Shown here: piece after piece, positions 23,482 through 34,745 of the stretch | Numbering within the stretch: the first letter of the stretch is position 1 | How the letters are laid out: the number at the start of each line of letters is the position of its first letter | From: Metridium senile | Taxonomy: Eukaryota > Cnidaria > Anthozoa > Actiniaria > Metridiidae | DNA length: 64,000 bases | Direction: 5' to 3' | NCBI GenBank assembly: GCA_949775045.1 | Contig: OX459097.1 | Span: 10,961,619 to 11,025,618 of the forward strand | The notes under the pieces: model-generated | The model's database searches: none | Told to the model about the DNA's origin: nothing | The model's input: the letters and a program-made list of their open reading frames with translations, nothing else | Position numbers and translations under genes: made by a program

Positions 23482-24723
23482 GCTTCAGCTAGGCCACTTT
23501 GCAATGCAATTCCAATTATAATAACACAGGCAGCCCAAGCAATGTTCTTGTGTACATTTACTGTAAATGTTTGTGTATGTGACTTATGAGCAGAGTAGAG
23601 AAAACTTAAAAAATCTCTGTAAATATAAAGTGCAATTAATAGTTACTAAGATACCATAAAATATTTGTACTGTGGTGTAATGGTTGCTTGTATAGCACAT
23701 TTCCTTATGATTGTAAGCGATTTAGCTTTGGGGTTCACCTTAAGTGCATATCCAAGCTTATTATTAATTGTCAAGCCTATTGAGACATGGAAATACGCTA
23801 TATAAGCATCAAAATACATTACCAATACATTTACCATTGTTGCCATGTGCCTTACACAAGAATTGCTAATTCTCAACTGCATGCGAAGACTGCTGTTTAA
23901 AGCTTGCAATCGTGAGGCACTAGTGTGATTAAATGTTTTTATGTAGAAACTACCAGATATGCTCTCATGTAGAATCATGATCAGATATCTTGACTAGCTT
24001 GTTTGGTACATTTGTACAAACAACATCTCAGCCACAAACATTAACAATAGAATATACACAAGAACTCACCCAGGCTGCTTGTGATAACAATACAATTTTT
24101 TCATCATTTTGAAAGCCACTAATTTAATCATATAAATTACTTAAATATATAAGCATTTGCAACATGTGTACGCGACATGACATGCCAGTTACTCTAACGG
24201 CCATGTTCTTAATATTACAATTTTGAGTGACAAAAATATCAAAGTACTACTTTCACTTATAGCAATTCTAGTATGCTACTAGGACAGTGTTAATAGTATC
24301 AGTTCTTGTATTCTGCTTCATTAGGCCCATTTGCAATTAGAAAATATGCTCAAAATTAAGGTGACAGTAAATCGCAATGAGTTGCACTAATTTTCAAGCA
24401 AGTTTCAAGTTGCGGTGACAAAGCGGGCAAAAAGTTGCCATGGGAATCACTGCTCATATAGTGTGACAAAATAGCCTTTAGCATGGTTTTCATATACCTG
24501 CTAGACAAACAGACTATACATAAGAGTTGTTTTCATTTGCCATGAATTCAAAAATGCTTACTCAATTTAAAAATCTGGGCCCGTTTGTACAAGTTCTGAT
24601 TGGTGATAATCTAGGAGAAACTGTTGATGAAACCTAATCAAGCTTTGAGCAACCAGGCCCTAAAAACATGGGATTGAAGTTTCTTTCTCAGTATGCAGAT
24701 TGATCAATGAAACAAAGTGTACT

Positions 24724-24798
24724 TCTAGCAGAGGTTCCTTTTTCCACCATGCCGTGCCAGTACTTGCATGTATGGTGGAAAAAGGAACCTCTACTAGC
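24724..24798. repeat. Short hairpin (AGCAGAGGTTCC family)
   Basis: A stem of about 25 bp, AGAGGTTCCTTTTTCCACCA with its reverse complement, and a loop of about 21 nt. A shorter sequence with the same left end occurs at 44467-44510. Confidence 0.7.
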
Positions 24799-24811
24799 AT
24801 AAAATTTACCA

Positions 24812-24967
24812 TATAGACCAAATCGAAATATGGCGTACTCTTATTGTTCTTGACTGTCTAGCCTCGTGTTCATGTTGGAAAACAATTGAGTTTCACATGC
24901 ATGCAAGGCTGGGCAGTCAAGAAGAATGGTTATTCAAATTGGCCGCCACATTTCGATTCGGTGTATA
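24812..24967. repeat. TATAGACCAAATCG inverted-repeat element
   Basis: The ends TATAGACCAAATCGAAAT and ATTTCGATTCGGTGTATA are inverted. Inner blocks TTCTTGACTG and CAGTCAAGAA also pair. The terminal motif resembles that of 7903-8095. Confidence 0.65.
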
Positions 24968-25914
24968 GAGTGCATAACACACTAAAGAATGTTTCATGGG
25001 ATAATGAGAACCACTTTACAATGTATATCTGTTAATGTCTTAAGGAATTCTGGGATATTGTAGGAACACTCATGTTCTGTTATCAAACAGTTCTATTATT
25101 TCAAATATTATTAATGTACAAACGTGACAATCACTAGTGGTTGCCATGGTAATTTTGTAAACATTACTTGTACAAATCCAAATTTTATTATCAACATTTG
25201 AAAATTTCACTTTTCTAAACTTTCAACATACTCAAATGTACATTATTATACATATGCATTTACAACACATGTATTAGTTTTCTCTACTGCATGAATTGAA
25301 TGAATAAATCTATTTTGAATATGCACAAACTTGGTATTACTTGTATCTTCATTTATTTTTTTCTGGCATGGGGGGATTTTTTTTTTTATTGTGCATGAAA
25401 CTTTTACCAATGATTGCATTCCTGTGGGAGAGGTGGTAGTCACTTGGGGGGAGGGGGGAAGTATTAGGTGCTTGTCATATCTCTTCGGGGTAAAAATCAA
25501 TGATTTGGTATCTTTTTGGGCATCAAAATTTCAAATTTTGACATTTTTTGTGAGGTAAAAATATAATCAATGCCATGCCCTTTTTAAAGGACTTCTGGTA
25601 TATTTTAGGGGTGTTTTTAAAAATTCACAATGAGCATATATACCTAAAACGTTTACCCTGAGTACCCCCTGTGCATATATTGCATTTGTTTGGCAATGAA
25701 AGTGCAAAATAAATATATATGCACAGCTCTTATTTATCTATCCACTTATTCATTTTATTCATTTTGCTTGATATGGGAATTTTCAAAAATATCTGATGTA
25801 AACAACAAAAATAAAATAAAATAACCTCATGGTCATTTGAAATTTTACTGTCAAAATGTTTGAGTGGACAATAGATCATTGATAAGAGTAAATTATTCTA
25901 AAATGTCTAAAGTT

Positions 25915-27869
25915 TCAATAAATAAATGGAATTAATCTTGTTCTTGACTTGGGGTACTCCTTGAATTTGTCATGGTACCAAGAATGAGTAACAGTTGCAC
26001 CAAGACTAAGATTCTGGACCACGAACAATAACATTAATGACATATACACATTAGCTCCCTTTTGCATCACCACAAATGAGATATATATCAGAATTTCTGC
26101 AAGATAGTGTGGGCTGGACACAAACTGGAACCAGTCTCCGTAAGGGATCTTATAAACTTTCGATGAAGTAGTAGTTTGTTTAGCTGTACTGCATAGGTTT
26201 GCTAGTATGACATGGCATTTAAATTGGTGTATGCTGGCCCAAATGAAGAGAATAACTGATAAAATGTGACTCCATTGTAAATGGCGATAAATGTTTGTAC
26301 AAGATTGATACCAATCTGCTGACACAAAGGAAACAAAGCAATTTAATTGATTGAGCTTTGGACTAATCAGATGAACATACATAATATAAAGAAGACAAGC
26401 TACTCTTTTTTAAAGAAGCATCAAGTAATTAACATTATAAAGATATTTTTGATTATGAAAACCTCATGACACGAATGTGGTAAAGGCACGGCAAGGCACT
26501 CACACTGCACTGAACTTTTCTAGTCATAAGCACAGACATCAGCATAAGCAATATACGCAGACTAAGTTGGACTTTGCTCATTAGCTGCACTTGTCTTTTC
26601 TCACACCTAGTTGAGAAATGCTTTACTGAATCTGTGTATGTTGCTCACTCACTTCACTTCACTTCACTTAGTTTTTATTGTGTTACATCAAAAGATATAA
26701 ATACACAGCAGCGGTTGCTTATGCTTATGTCGCTAGTGTGAACCAGGCTTAAGCAGTCATAAGCACAGACACAAGCATAAGCAACATTCTCATACTCAGT
26801 TGGCCTTTGCTCATTAGCTGCACTTGTCTTTTCTCACAACAAGAAAGGCTTTACTGAATCACAGGCAGCCCCCTGTGACTGAATCTGTGAATGTTTCTTA
26901 TGCTTATGTCGCTAGTGTGAACCAGCAGGCTTATAAGGACACATACCTGTATTTTCTAGTCTGGTCAAGTATGGATATGCTATTGATGCTCCTGTCAGTA
27001 TATAGAACACAATTCCAACAGCATAGTGAGAAATATGGATCCTTCCTGTGAAAACACTAACAAACAGACTCTCCAACAGCCTGCGGGATACTTGAACAAG
27101 AAGCATGACAAGACCAAGCACAATTGATGTGAATTCAAATTTGTTTTCAGTATCTTTAGTTAGTGTTAGTGAAGTAATGGATGGTAGCCAGGCAGGGCTT
27201 TGATTATTAGAACAAAGCATGCTGAGTGGGTACAACAACATTAGACACCATAGCACACCAATGGCATAGAAATGGGAAAAATAACTGAAAAAAAATTATG
27301 TTGAATAAATTAAGCTAAATTATGAAAATACTCGACAATTTATTTTTTGTCATTCGTTTGATTAGCTGGAGCGATTATAGAATTCCCTGTCATTTTTTTC
27401 ACCATGATTTGAAATAACTGACACCGTGGTCCGTGGTGCTGTGGTGCTGCGATGATCGCTTAGACTTCTGGGTAAATTCTACTTATTGGGCTACCTGTGT
27501 CCATGGACCATGGTGGCAGGCTCCAGGCTTTTTGATAAGATAATTGCATCATATCTTTATCATCATCACCATTATCATCAACATCATCACCATTTTAATA
27601 TCATCATCAACATGATTATACTGATCCTGGCATCATCTCAACAAATATACTCCCCAAATATCTTACCTGTTCGGAACGTACAGCAAACTATCAAAACGCG
27701 ACGTCGTCTTTTTATGTGAATATGTTTTACCATAACGAAACAGACCATGCAAAAACTTGGGAACAAGATCCTCAAGGAAATACAAAAGTGTCACAACAAA
27801 ACAACCAACATTCAAAATTATCCACGAAAGAAACAGAAAATCAAAGTCTTTCAATGTAGGACTGAACAT
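25915..27869 (-). CDS. SRD5A3: SRD5A3, polyprenol reductase
   Basis: This ER membrane enzyme is thought to reduce polyprenol to dolichol, the lipid carrier for N-glycan assembly. Three exons on the minus strand (27869-27667, 27284-26947, 26318-25915) join in frame to 314 residues, against 318 in human. The sequence has several hydrophobic membrane segments. Family motifs include YFSHFYAIGVLWC at the start of exon 2, SRRLLESLFVSVF, and in exon 3 ASIHQFKCHVILANL, IPYGDWFQFVSSPHYLAEIL and the C-terminal YPKSRTRLIPFIY. The last motif groups belong to the steroid 5-alpha reductase C-terminal NADPH-binding domain. The start ATG is the only one in frame near the exon 1 head. SEC22 diverges from it across 243 bp. 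Confidence 0.94.
26455..26940. repeat. Repeated block with CATAAGCACAGACA copies in SRD5A3 intron 2
   Basis: Two direct copies of about 85 bp (26522-26608 and 26756-26842) share CATAAGCACAGACA, AGCATAAGCAA and TTTGCTCATTAGCTGCACTT. CTTATGTCGCTAGTGTGAAC appears twice (26727, 26904). The segment at 26455-26525 resembles the end of the element at 53385-53528. Confidence 0.6.
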
Positions 27870-28112
27870 CTTCTCTAGTATTTTACATAAAGTTTAGATA
27901 TTTTTGACTAAAATTGACAACAAATACTAATAAACATTCGAAAATTTAGTCGCCATTTTTTTTTTCTTGACAACATGACTTGAGCCCGCAGTGGTTTCCA
28001 GCAGGTGCCTGTATCCATGGCACATGCGCAATCCACGTGTCCTTTTCAGAAATTGCCACTTTCAGCAAAATATACCAAGTTTTGGAAGAAATTTTGGCTG
28101 AAAATCGTCAAA
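27870..28112. promoter_or_regulatory. Shared divergent promoter region of SRD5A3 and SEC22
   Basis: The two start codons are 243 bp apart, pointing away from each other, and no TATA box or other gene lies between them. The arrangement itself implies a common promoter; no factor site was recognised. Confidence 0.55.
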
Positions 28113-31100
28113 ATGGTGATAATGACAATGATAGGCCGTGTAAGGGACGGCCTGCCTTTAGCTGCTTCCATGCCAAGTGACCAAGAGGTGAGTAAGAACT
28201 AAAACTTTGTGTTCAATGCTTTGCTTCAAATGCAAGTTGATGTTGTCAAAATGGTCATATTTGTTTGTTACATTTTTTATTGTACATCGTGGTGTTATTT
28301 GTAGTTTATTAGAATCCAGTGTTTAAACTAATGGACGAAAGACGGTAATTATATGTACAATTAAAGTGCATAGGTTTAAATTGAACAAAATTAACAAACA
28401 AAAATTATTAAAATCAATCAATATAATTGTAATGAAATAGTCAATGCTTTGAAGGTTTTCTACAAAAGCAACTACAACAAATGTATTGTAATTATCTTCT
28501 ACAACAGACTATTTTTTTCAGTGTTATATGCTAAAATATTTATTGTATTAAAGGCCTGGTAGTGCGTGTGAGTGTGTCGAATACTTAAACATTAGCCACT
28601 GGCTAGACAGATTTGGTAATGACTCCCTGTATCTTGGCTCAGAAAAAATATTTGCTTTCTTGATTTTTCCCTTATAACCGATTTATGATTATATTATGAT
28701 TTAGACAAGTAGAGGTTTACAAGAATACCAAGGTCAAGCGAAGTTACTGTTCAGGAAGATAAATGAACACTCTCCAGCAAAGAGCAGCATTGAATCAGGA
28801 CCTATGATGTTCCAGTAAGTATATACACCCATTTCAAAAATCGTTGTCGCAATCAAAACTTAACTCCACACTCTGAAGCCCCGGGGGGTACTCCCTTGAA
28901 AACTTGATAGGGGTGCTCGACAAACCTTTTAGGGTCGAAAATTAGACCCTCACGTACCTTTTAGTGTCTCGAACTGGCACTGTACATTTTAGGGTCAGTT
29001 TTCGAACTTAAGATTATACATATTGAAACAGTGTCATATAAAAATAATATTTATTAACTTCAACAATACATCAACATTGTTTCTCTAAAGTGTGTATTTA
29101 TCAATTTTAAATTTAAAAAAAAAGTTAAATGTGGTTGTACCTTTTAGGGTCTGAAATCAGTGCCTGAGTTAATTTATGCGTACCTTTTAGGGTCTGAAGC
29201 ATTTTCCATTTCAACTACTAATTCCTCATCATTTCAAACTGTGTGACTGCAAAGTATGCCTTAAATAGTGGTCCATACTTATGATTAATTGTATATCACA
29301 TTGTTGAACAATTGGCACAAAGTATTTCACAACCAAATGTGGGCAAAGCATTTTGGTCTTGGTAGTATATGATGCTATAATGGAAATAATCCATAACGTC
29401 ATTGTAGTAGACAGACAATTTTATAACAAAAATGTTCATCCTTTAAAGTGCCTATAAACCCTGGCTGTTTGCTATTTCTATTTAAAGTACTGGTCCTAAA
29501 TAACAATTTTCCAGAAGAATAAAATACTGTGATAAAAACTGTGCATTTTATAGCGGTTTGAATATGACCAAAAAGTGTTGTTTGGGCTTCCTGTGTAGTT
29601 CCTGTGAGTTTATTGATATGAGCTGGTGACAATATCGAAGACGTAGTGTCCGGGATAGCGTCTTGCAAGTTTCAATAGTTTCAATAGTTTTTATCCCGGG
29701 CACTACGTCATCGATATTGTCACCAGCTCATATCAATAAACTGTTTTTTTTACACAGGAAGCCCAAATAACACATATTCAAACTGCCATAAAATGCAGTT
29801 TTTATCACAGTATTTTATTCTTCTGGAAAATTGTTATTTAGGACCAGTACTTTTAATAGAAATAGCAAACAGCCATGGTTTATAGGCACTTTAAAATGAT
29901 TGAGCTTATAAATATGAATTATTAGCTTGCTCGTCAAAGTGCCTTAGGGCAAGTTAACTGTCTAAATAAAATCCTACAATCATGTGCAAAATTGTTGGTC
30001 ACTTTTTTATGAGCGGTTTCGTTTTCGTTTCAAAAAATATACAAAATCTATCAATTTAATTTGCAAACCCCCTTCCCCCCTAAGCAATGTTGATTGGTCT
30101 TTCAAATGACAACCGTTTTTCATGTTTTTCATTTTTCATGTTAAAACCAGATAATGTCCCAAGGTATTTTGCACATGATTGTAGGTTAAAATGTTTCTAT
30201 ATTTTTTCCACAGTTACGTCATTGAAGGAGGAGTGTGTTTTCTCACCTTATCTGAAAAGGCTTTCTCCAAAAGAGCTGCATTCAGCTTCTTGGAAGATGT
30301 AGCAAGTGAATTTCTTAGAGAATATGGAAGTAGAGTTGCTATGGCATCTAGACCTTATCCATTTATTGAGTTTGGTAAGTTATCAGAATATATCTACCAA
30401 TAACAATTCATGAAGAAACCAGAAATTCTAAATAAGGTTCCTTCCCTTCCTTCCATTTCTTTCTTTCTTTCTTTCTTTCTTTCCTTCTTTCTTTCTTTCC
30501 TTCTTTCTTTCTTTCTTTCCTTCCTTTCTTTTTCCTTTCTTTCCTTTTTTCCCTCTTTCTACCTTTGTTTCTTTAAATTCCTTCCTTGATTCCTTCCTTG
30601 ATTCCTTTCTTCATTTGCTTGTGTGTTCATTACTTCATTATTTACATATTTGTTACTCAGTAAGTTGTAATTTGTTTATGACTTCCATTGTTCCATTCAA
30701 AATTTTATCATTTTATATGAAATACATGATAATAACTTTATTAGAGCTCCACAAATGGTCTTTCAGACCTAATTTACAGATAAAATATATAAAATATGTA
30801 CAATAAGTTAAATCTGATAACATGATTTTTCAATGCGCATTTGGGAACTGTTTTTCTATATGCTGTATATATTTTTATATATATTGCTTTTTTATAATTA
30901 TAGACACGTACATACAAAAAGCCAAGAAAAACTATCAAGATTCTAGAACAAGACGGACACTTAACAGAATAAATGATGAACTTGTTGATGTACAAAGAGT
31001 AATGGTACAGAATATTGATGATGTTTTACAGAGAGGAGAACAACTGTCAGGTAAACAAAATATTTTTTATTCTCTACTTTAACAATAACCAAACTGCCTC

Positions 31101-31707
31101 CTGTTTTTGTTTTGTTTTGTTTGTGAGAATTGGAGAGCAGATCAGTCCAAATGTGAGACAAAGTTAACTGTTTGGACCTGCTCCAGATTGCTACCAAACT
31201 TATCATGACACAGATTACTGTGTTTCATGCTGTTATGACTTATTAACACGTTTTTTTTTTTACCAATACAAACCAACAAACTTTATTGGGTAAACAGAGT
31301 AAAGATAAGCAGCTATTTCCAATCTGGCCACAATCAATGTGCATTTACATGTACTATCCCAATTATTTTACAATATTTATTTCACTTAATTACTTTGGTT
31401 AAGAATACTCCATGGCACAAGCAAATCATTTCTAAAATGTTTAAGGGTTTCAAGACAAAAATGAATTTGGAGTAGTTTGTCATGCAGTGTAATCAGAAAA
31501 ATGTGTTTGTTGGTTTGTTTATTTAATTATATTTTTGTTTTCTTTAATTCAGTTTTGGATGACAAGGCGGGTAATCTTCGCTTCCAATCAGAAAAATACA
31601 AAAAGGATGCTACCTACTTAAACCTTCGATCTGCTTATGCCAAGTACGCTGCCTTGGGAATCGTCTGCACCATAGTAATTATATATCTAAGATTTTGGTG
31701 GTTCTGA
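28113..31707 (+). CDS. SEC22B: SEC22-type R-SNARE (longin) protein
   Basis: SEC22 is a tail-anchored R-SNARE for ER-Golgi vesicle fusion. Five exons (28113-28187, 28705-28814, 30214-30374, 30904-31050, 31553-31707) total 648 bp and encode 215 residues, the same as human SEC22B. The N-terminal longin domain starts [20 protein letters not shown]. The longin core includes [20 protein letters not shown] and SRPYPFIEF. The SNARE motif begins about residue 130 ([20 protein letters not shown]) and has the zero-layer arginine in VLQRGEQL. The C-terminal membrane anchor is [17 protein letters not shown]. An in-frame ATG at 28005 would add 36 residues, but the chosen start fits the family and has a good context (aaaATGG). 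Introns carry two foldback elements and a CTTT microsatellite. Confidence 0.96.
28865..29220. repeat. Degenerate GGGTACTCCC / CCTTTTAGGGTC repeat
   Basis: Several CCTTTTAGGGTC words and CCCCGGGGGGTACTCCC at its head recall similar G/C-rich tracts at 35145-35400 and 37355-37480. It lies in SEC22 intron 2. Confidence 0.45.
29442..29895. repeat. TTAA-ended foldback element, about 450 bp (copy 2 of 3)
   Basis: The ends TTTAAAGTGCCTATAAACC and GGTTTATAGGCACTTTAAA are inverted, and pairing continues inward for nearly 200 bp (CTATTT, GTACTGGTCCTAAATAACAA, GACAATATCGA). It is inserted in SEC22 intron 2. Confidence 0.9.
29974..30184 (+). repeat. CTACAATCATGTGC-ended MITE, copy 1
   Basis: Ends CTACAATCATGTGCAAAAT and ATTTTGCACATGATTGTAG are inverted. 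The interior (CAAACCCCCTTCCCCCCTAA, TGTTGATTGGTCTTTCAA) is shared with 62102-62359. Its right end is only 29 bp before SEC22 exon 3. Confidence 0.9.
30457..30600. repeat. (CTTT/CCTT)n microsatellite
   Basis: About 140 bp of CTTT, with TTCC variants, in SEC22 intron 3. Confidence 0.9.
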
Positions 31708-32032
31708 TCATCCACTTCAAATCAATAGTTATTATAATATCATCAAATTATTACTATAGAATCATACCACCATTAAATTATTGTCTATAAAATACTTGTT
31801 TGTACATGAACAATAGAAGATGAAATATGGGATGAAATAATGCCAAATTTTAAATCATACCAGATGATTTCGCATGTGCACTTCCGGTTAGTATAAGCCA
31901 ATCAGAAGCATTTCTGTCACATCGCCAACAGTTCCAAAATGGCGTCGTTCAAGAGAGTTGTTTCCCGTGTTAACCCTTGATAAATACATCCTTAAAATAA
32001 CTTTATATTCAAAAGTTATATGTTACTTGGAC

Positions 32033-32038
32033 AATAAA
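32033..32038 (+). terminator. Candidate SEC22 poly(A) signal AATAAA
   Basis: First canonical AATAAA after the SEC22 stop, about 330 bp downstream. Confidence 0.4.
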
Positions 32039-32410
32039 AGTTCACTGCTGATCTATCAGGGATAAAAAAGAATAAAAACAAAACGCAAATGCCTGAAGGT
32101 AACCGAAATTGTTTTTGTCTCAAGGCGCCATTTTGGAACTATTCGTTTTGACAAACAATCCTTTGCTCGCTTGGAAGCAAAATCACCTGGTATACGACAA
32201 GTGGGCATTGTCAGTAACTCTACCATAATTGCATGAAACCTTGCCATAAGCCATAATACACTGTCCAATAGTGTTGGCATTGAGCAATCCATCATTACAA
32301 GTAGAACTGAGTTTGCACTTTGTGACAAGCCACAAAAACAAATTGTGAATTTTTAGTGGAAATTGTATAAAGACATGCAAAGTTTCAAAATTTCAGGGTA
32401 CAATTCTGTA

Positions 32411-32594
32411 AATAGACCTCTTTACCTTCCTTGCTTGTTGTCCCATTTCAGATCATGCGACGTTACCCTTGGGAATTGTTTCTTTCACATGTAAATGATA
32501 TAACACGTTCATCATAAAAGAACAATTCTCAAGAGAATGACACATGGTCTGAAATGGGCGATTTGCATCAGTATGGAGATAACGAGGTCTATTG
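32411..32594 (-). repeat. AATAGACC-ended MITE, copy C
   Basis: The ends AATAGACCTCTTTACCTTCC and GGAGATAACGAGGTCTATT are inverted. Its interior is the reverse complement of that in 20675-20855 (for example CCCTTGGGAATTGTTTCTTT). Confidence 0.8.
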
Positions 32595-33039
32595 ATACAT
32601 GGCTGCATTAAAATGTTATTATGGGTTGGAATGGGAATATTTTACTTCCCAGAGAGCATAGCTTTGCTCACAAGTTAGCAATATTTTAACTGCAACGAAT
32701 CTTGCATATTGTGTGCAGGATTGTTTATAGTTCAGTGATTTTAACAAGCATGTCTTGGACCTAGTAAGAAGGGGCCAGAAGTTGAATTCTAGTTGCATCA
32801 CAAACCATCAAATTTACAAACACTAAAGCAAGTAGAAAATAACCTCTGGTACCCAGGGTACAAAAGTATCAATAATTAAATAACTTTTAATGAGCAACAT
32901 TTCTTTTCAAGCCTGTGTACAGCTTAACTCTGAGCATCAAACTTTTAATGTGACTGTGTGCTTAAACTTACTTGAAGTATATAACTTGTCAATAATAAGT
33001 CTATTATAATTGTAAGTCTATTAAATTAAAAAAAAAAAA

Positions 33040-33290
33040 ACATATTAAAAGAAACATTTATTCTGTATCAATAGCTTATTTTATTTGATGAGTAAAACCT
33101 GCAATGTATTTGCCATAACTTACATAAATACGATAATTAAAACAATGTGTTAACTAAGTCAAAATAATATTAAAAGAAAAGTTTACTCTGTATCAATATC
33201 TTGTTTTATTGACGTCGGAGTAAAACTGCAGTAACTTACACAAATACAATAATTAAAAAATACATTTGTTAAATAAATAAATCAAAGCTC
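33040..33290. repeat. Tandem duplication, unit about 125-130 bp
   Basis: CTCTGTATCAATA...TTGTTTTATT...AAACTGCA...AACTTACA...AAATAC..AATAATTAAAA appears in order twice, starting near 33060 and 33185. Confidence 0.65.
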
Positions 33291-33633
33291 AATGTATTGA
33301 CAAAAGCACATTTTAACTCTGTCTGTATGCACAGGTTTAGATCGACATGCTAATTAGAACATTTTATAACAAAAAAGGTAGTTTCATTATATAATATTTT
33401 TAGATCAATATCTTTACTTATAAATATAATTATATAGAATACAAAAAGCTGGTTCAAACAAGCATAAAGCATATACGTGCATGATTATTATATAGAAATA
33501 GATAAGGTTGTCTATGTTTGATACTCTGATCTAAACACTTGGGATGTGATTGAACATTTCAGAAACTGTAAACTACTCTGATTCATTTTTCTGAAGTTGT
33601 CCTTTAGTAGCATAATTGTAGAATTTATTCTAG

Positions 33634-33710
33634 GATTAGTTCAAATGAGGCCTTGCTACAGACTCGTAACAAAACACATATATAGTAGCAAGGCCTCATT
33701 TGAACTAATC
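33634..33710. repeat. Hairpin with a 26-bp perfect stem (pre-miRNA size)
   Basis: GATTAGTTCAAATGAGGCCT TGCTAC (33634-33659) and its exact reverse complement (33685-33710) enclose a 25-nt loop. Flanking GAATT / AATTC words extend the pairing imperfectly. Confidence 0.75.
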
Positions 33711-34111
33711 TTGGTAATTCTACTCTGATTCATGTTGTATTTTTCGATGCTTCTACCACATCCTGCATGTTTAGATCAAAGTATCAAACATTGGTTACAG
33801 TTTTCTATTCCTAATTCTAGTTTGTACTATCAGTGCTCATCTATGTTCTACAATGGCATTATGAAGGTCCATTCCTCTTTTGGATTTGCTCGTATTTTTT
33901 CCACATCATTGCTAGATAACTTCTGCAAAAATAACAATGAGGATTATATCATTTAGTGCACATTTGGGGCCGTCTGCTATTTAGATTTTATTAATTCTAC
34001 TCATACTTGTGCATTCATTGTTGCATCCATTTATTTATTCATTCATTTTCCATTATTTTATTCATCCATTCATTGTTGAATCACTTGTATATAGGTGAGC
34101 ATAGTGTTAAC

Positions 34112-34228
34112 AAGTGTTGGTATTGTGATGCTAATTTGCCAACCATTTTCACAATAGATTTCTTAATTTTCTTTGTCCTAATGACAATGGTTGGTTGGTA
34201 AAACCATAACAAAGTATGTCACTGTACA
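34112..34228 (-). repeat. Dispersed repeat, inverted relative of 19173-19290
   Basis: It contains GTATTGTGATGCTAATTTGC, CAACCATTTTCACAATAGAT and GGTTGGTAAAACCATAACAA, the reverse complements of blocks at 19173-19290. Confidence 0.7.
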
Positions 34229-34293
34229 TCCACATGTACACAGCTTTTCCATGATGTTTTCAAATTGAACACTGACATATTGCTGTTAGTTTT

Positions 34294-34739
34294 ATTAAAG
34301 TGCATATGACATGAATTTTTTCCTGGCTGTTTCTAGTAGTACGATAGGTGCTGAACACTACTCCGATATTGAAATAACGATTAACAGAACCAGGCACCAT
34401 TTTTGTACGGTGGTATAGGGTGAGCATTGCAAACAAAATGACATCACAAGGCCTAGTCAACAGTCATTTTTCAAGGCATATAGCATAATTTCAAAACGAA
34501 AATAGCGCTTACAAATTTGTTTCCATTAATCATGCTATATGCTTTGAAAAATACCTTCAGTGCGCAACCAAATGAACATGTGACTAGGCCTTGTGACGTC
34601 ATTTTGTTTGCAACGCTTGCCCTATACCACCATATAAAATGGTTCTTGTTTCTTTTAATCGTGATTTCAATATCGTATTTAGCACCTATCCTTCTTCTAG
34701 AAACGACCACAAACAATTTCATGTCATATGCACTTTAAT
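34294..34739. repeat. TTAA-ended foldback element, about 450 bp (copy 3 of 3)
   Basis: Ends ATTAAAGTGCATATGACATG and CATGTCATATGCACTTTAAT are inverted. Pairing runs inward for about 190 bp (GACTAGGCCTTGTGACGTCA against its diverged complement). The right end stops 7 bp from the orphan-gene stop codon. Confidence 0.85.
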
Positions 34740-34745
34740 GCCAAC

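Larger units (their letters stand above)
23482..25914. other. Convergent FBXW7-SRD5A3 intergenic region
   Basis: It holds the 3' UTRs of both genes and no other coding sequence that I can support. A short perfect hairpin (24724-24798) and one inverted-repeat element (24812-24967) are listed separately. G-rich and C-poor stretches near 25440 are unexplained. Confidence 0.5.
31708..34745. other. SEC22-orphan gene convergent intergenic region
   Basis: No coding exon that I can support. It has a candidate SEC22 poly(A) signal, a small inverted pair GTTCCAAAATGGCG (31932 and 32129), an AATAGACC-type MITE, a tandem duplication, a pre-miRNA-sized hairpin, a dispersed repeat (34112-34228) and a TTAA-ended foldback, listed separately. 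Confidence 0.55.

Noticed and set aside
28005..28112. Upstream in-frame ATG of SEC22 (36 extra residues)
   Set aside because: The family starts at the longin MV--TMI--V; the extension has no longin similarity and the ATG at 28113 has a better context.
31944..31976. Short ORF with ATGGCGTCG after a promoter-like stretch
   Set aside because: Only ten or so codons, no donor or following exon; the GTTCCAAAATGGCG word is also inverted at 32129, so it is more likely a repeat.
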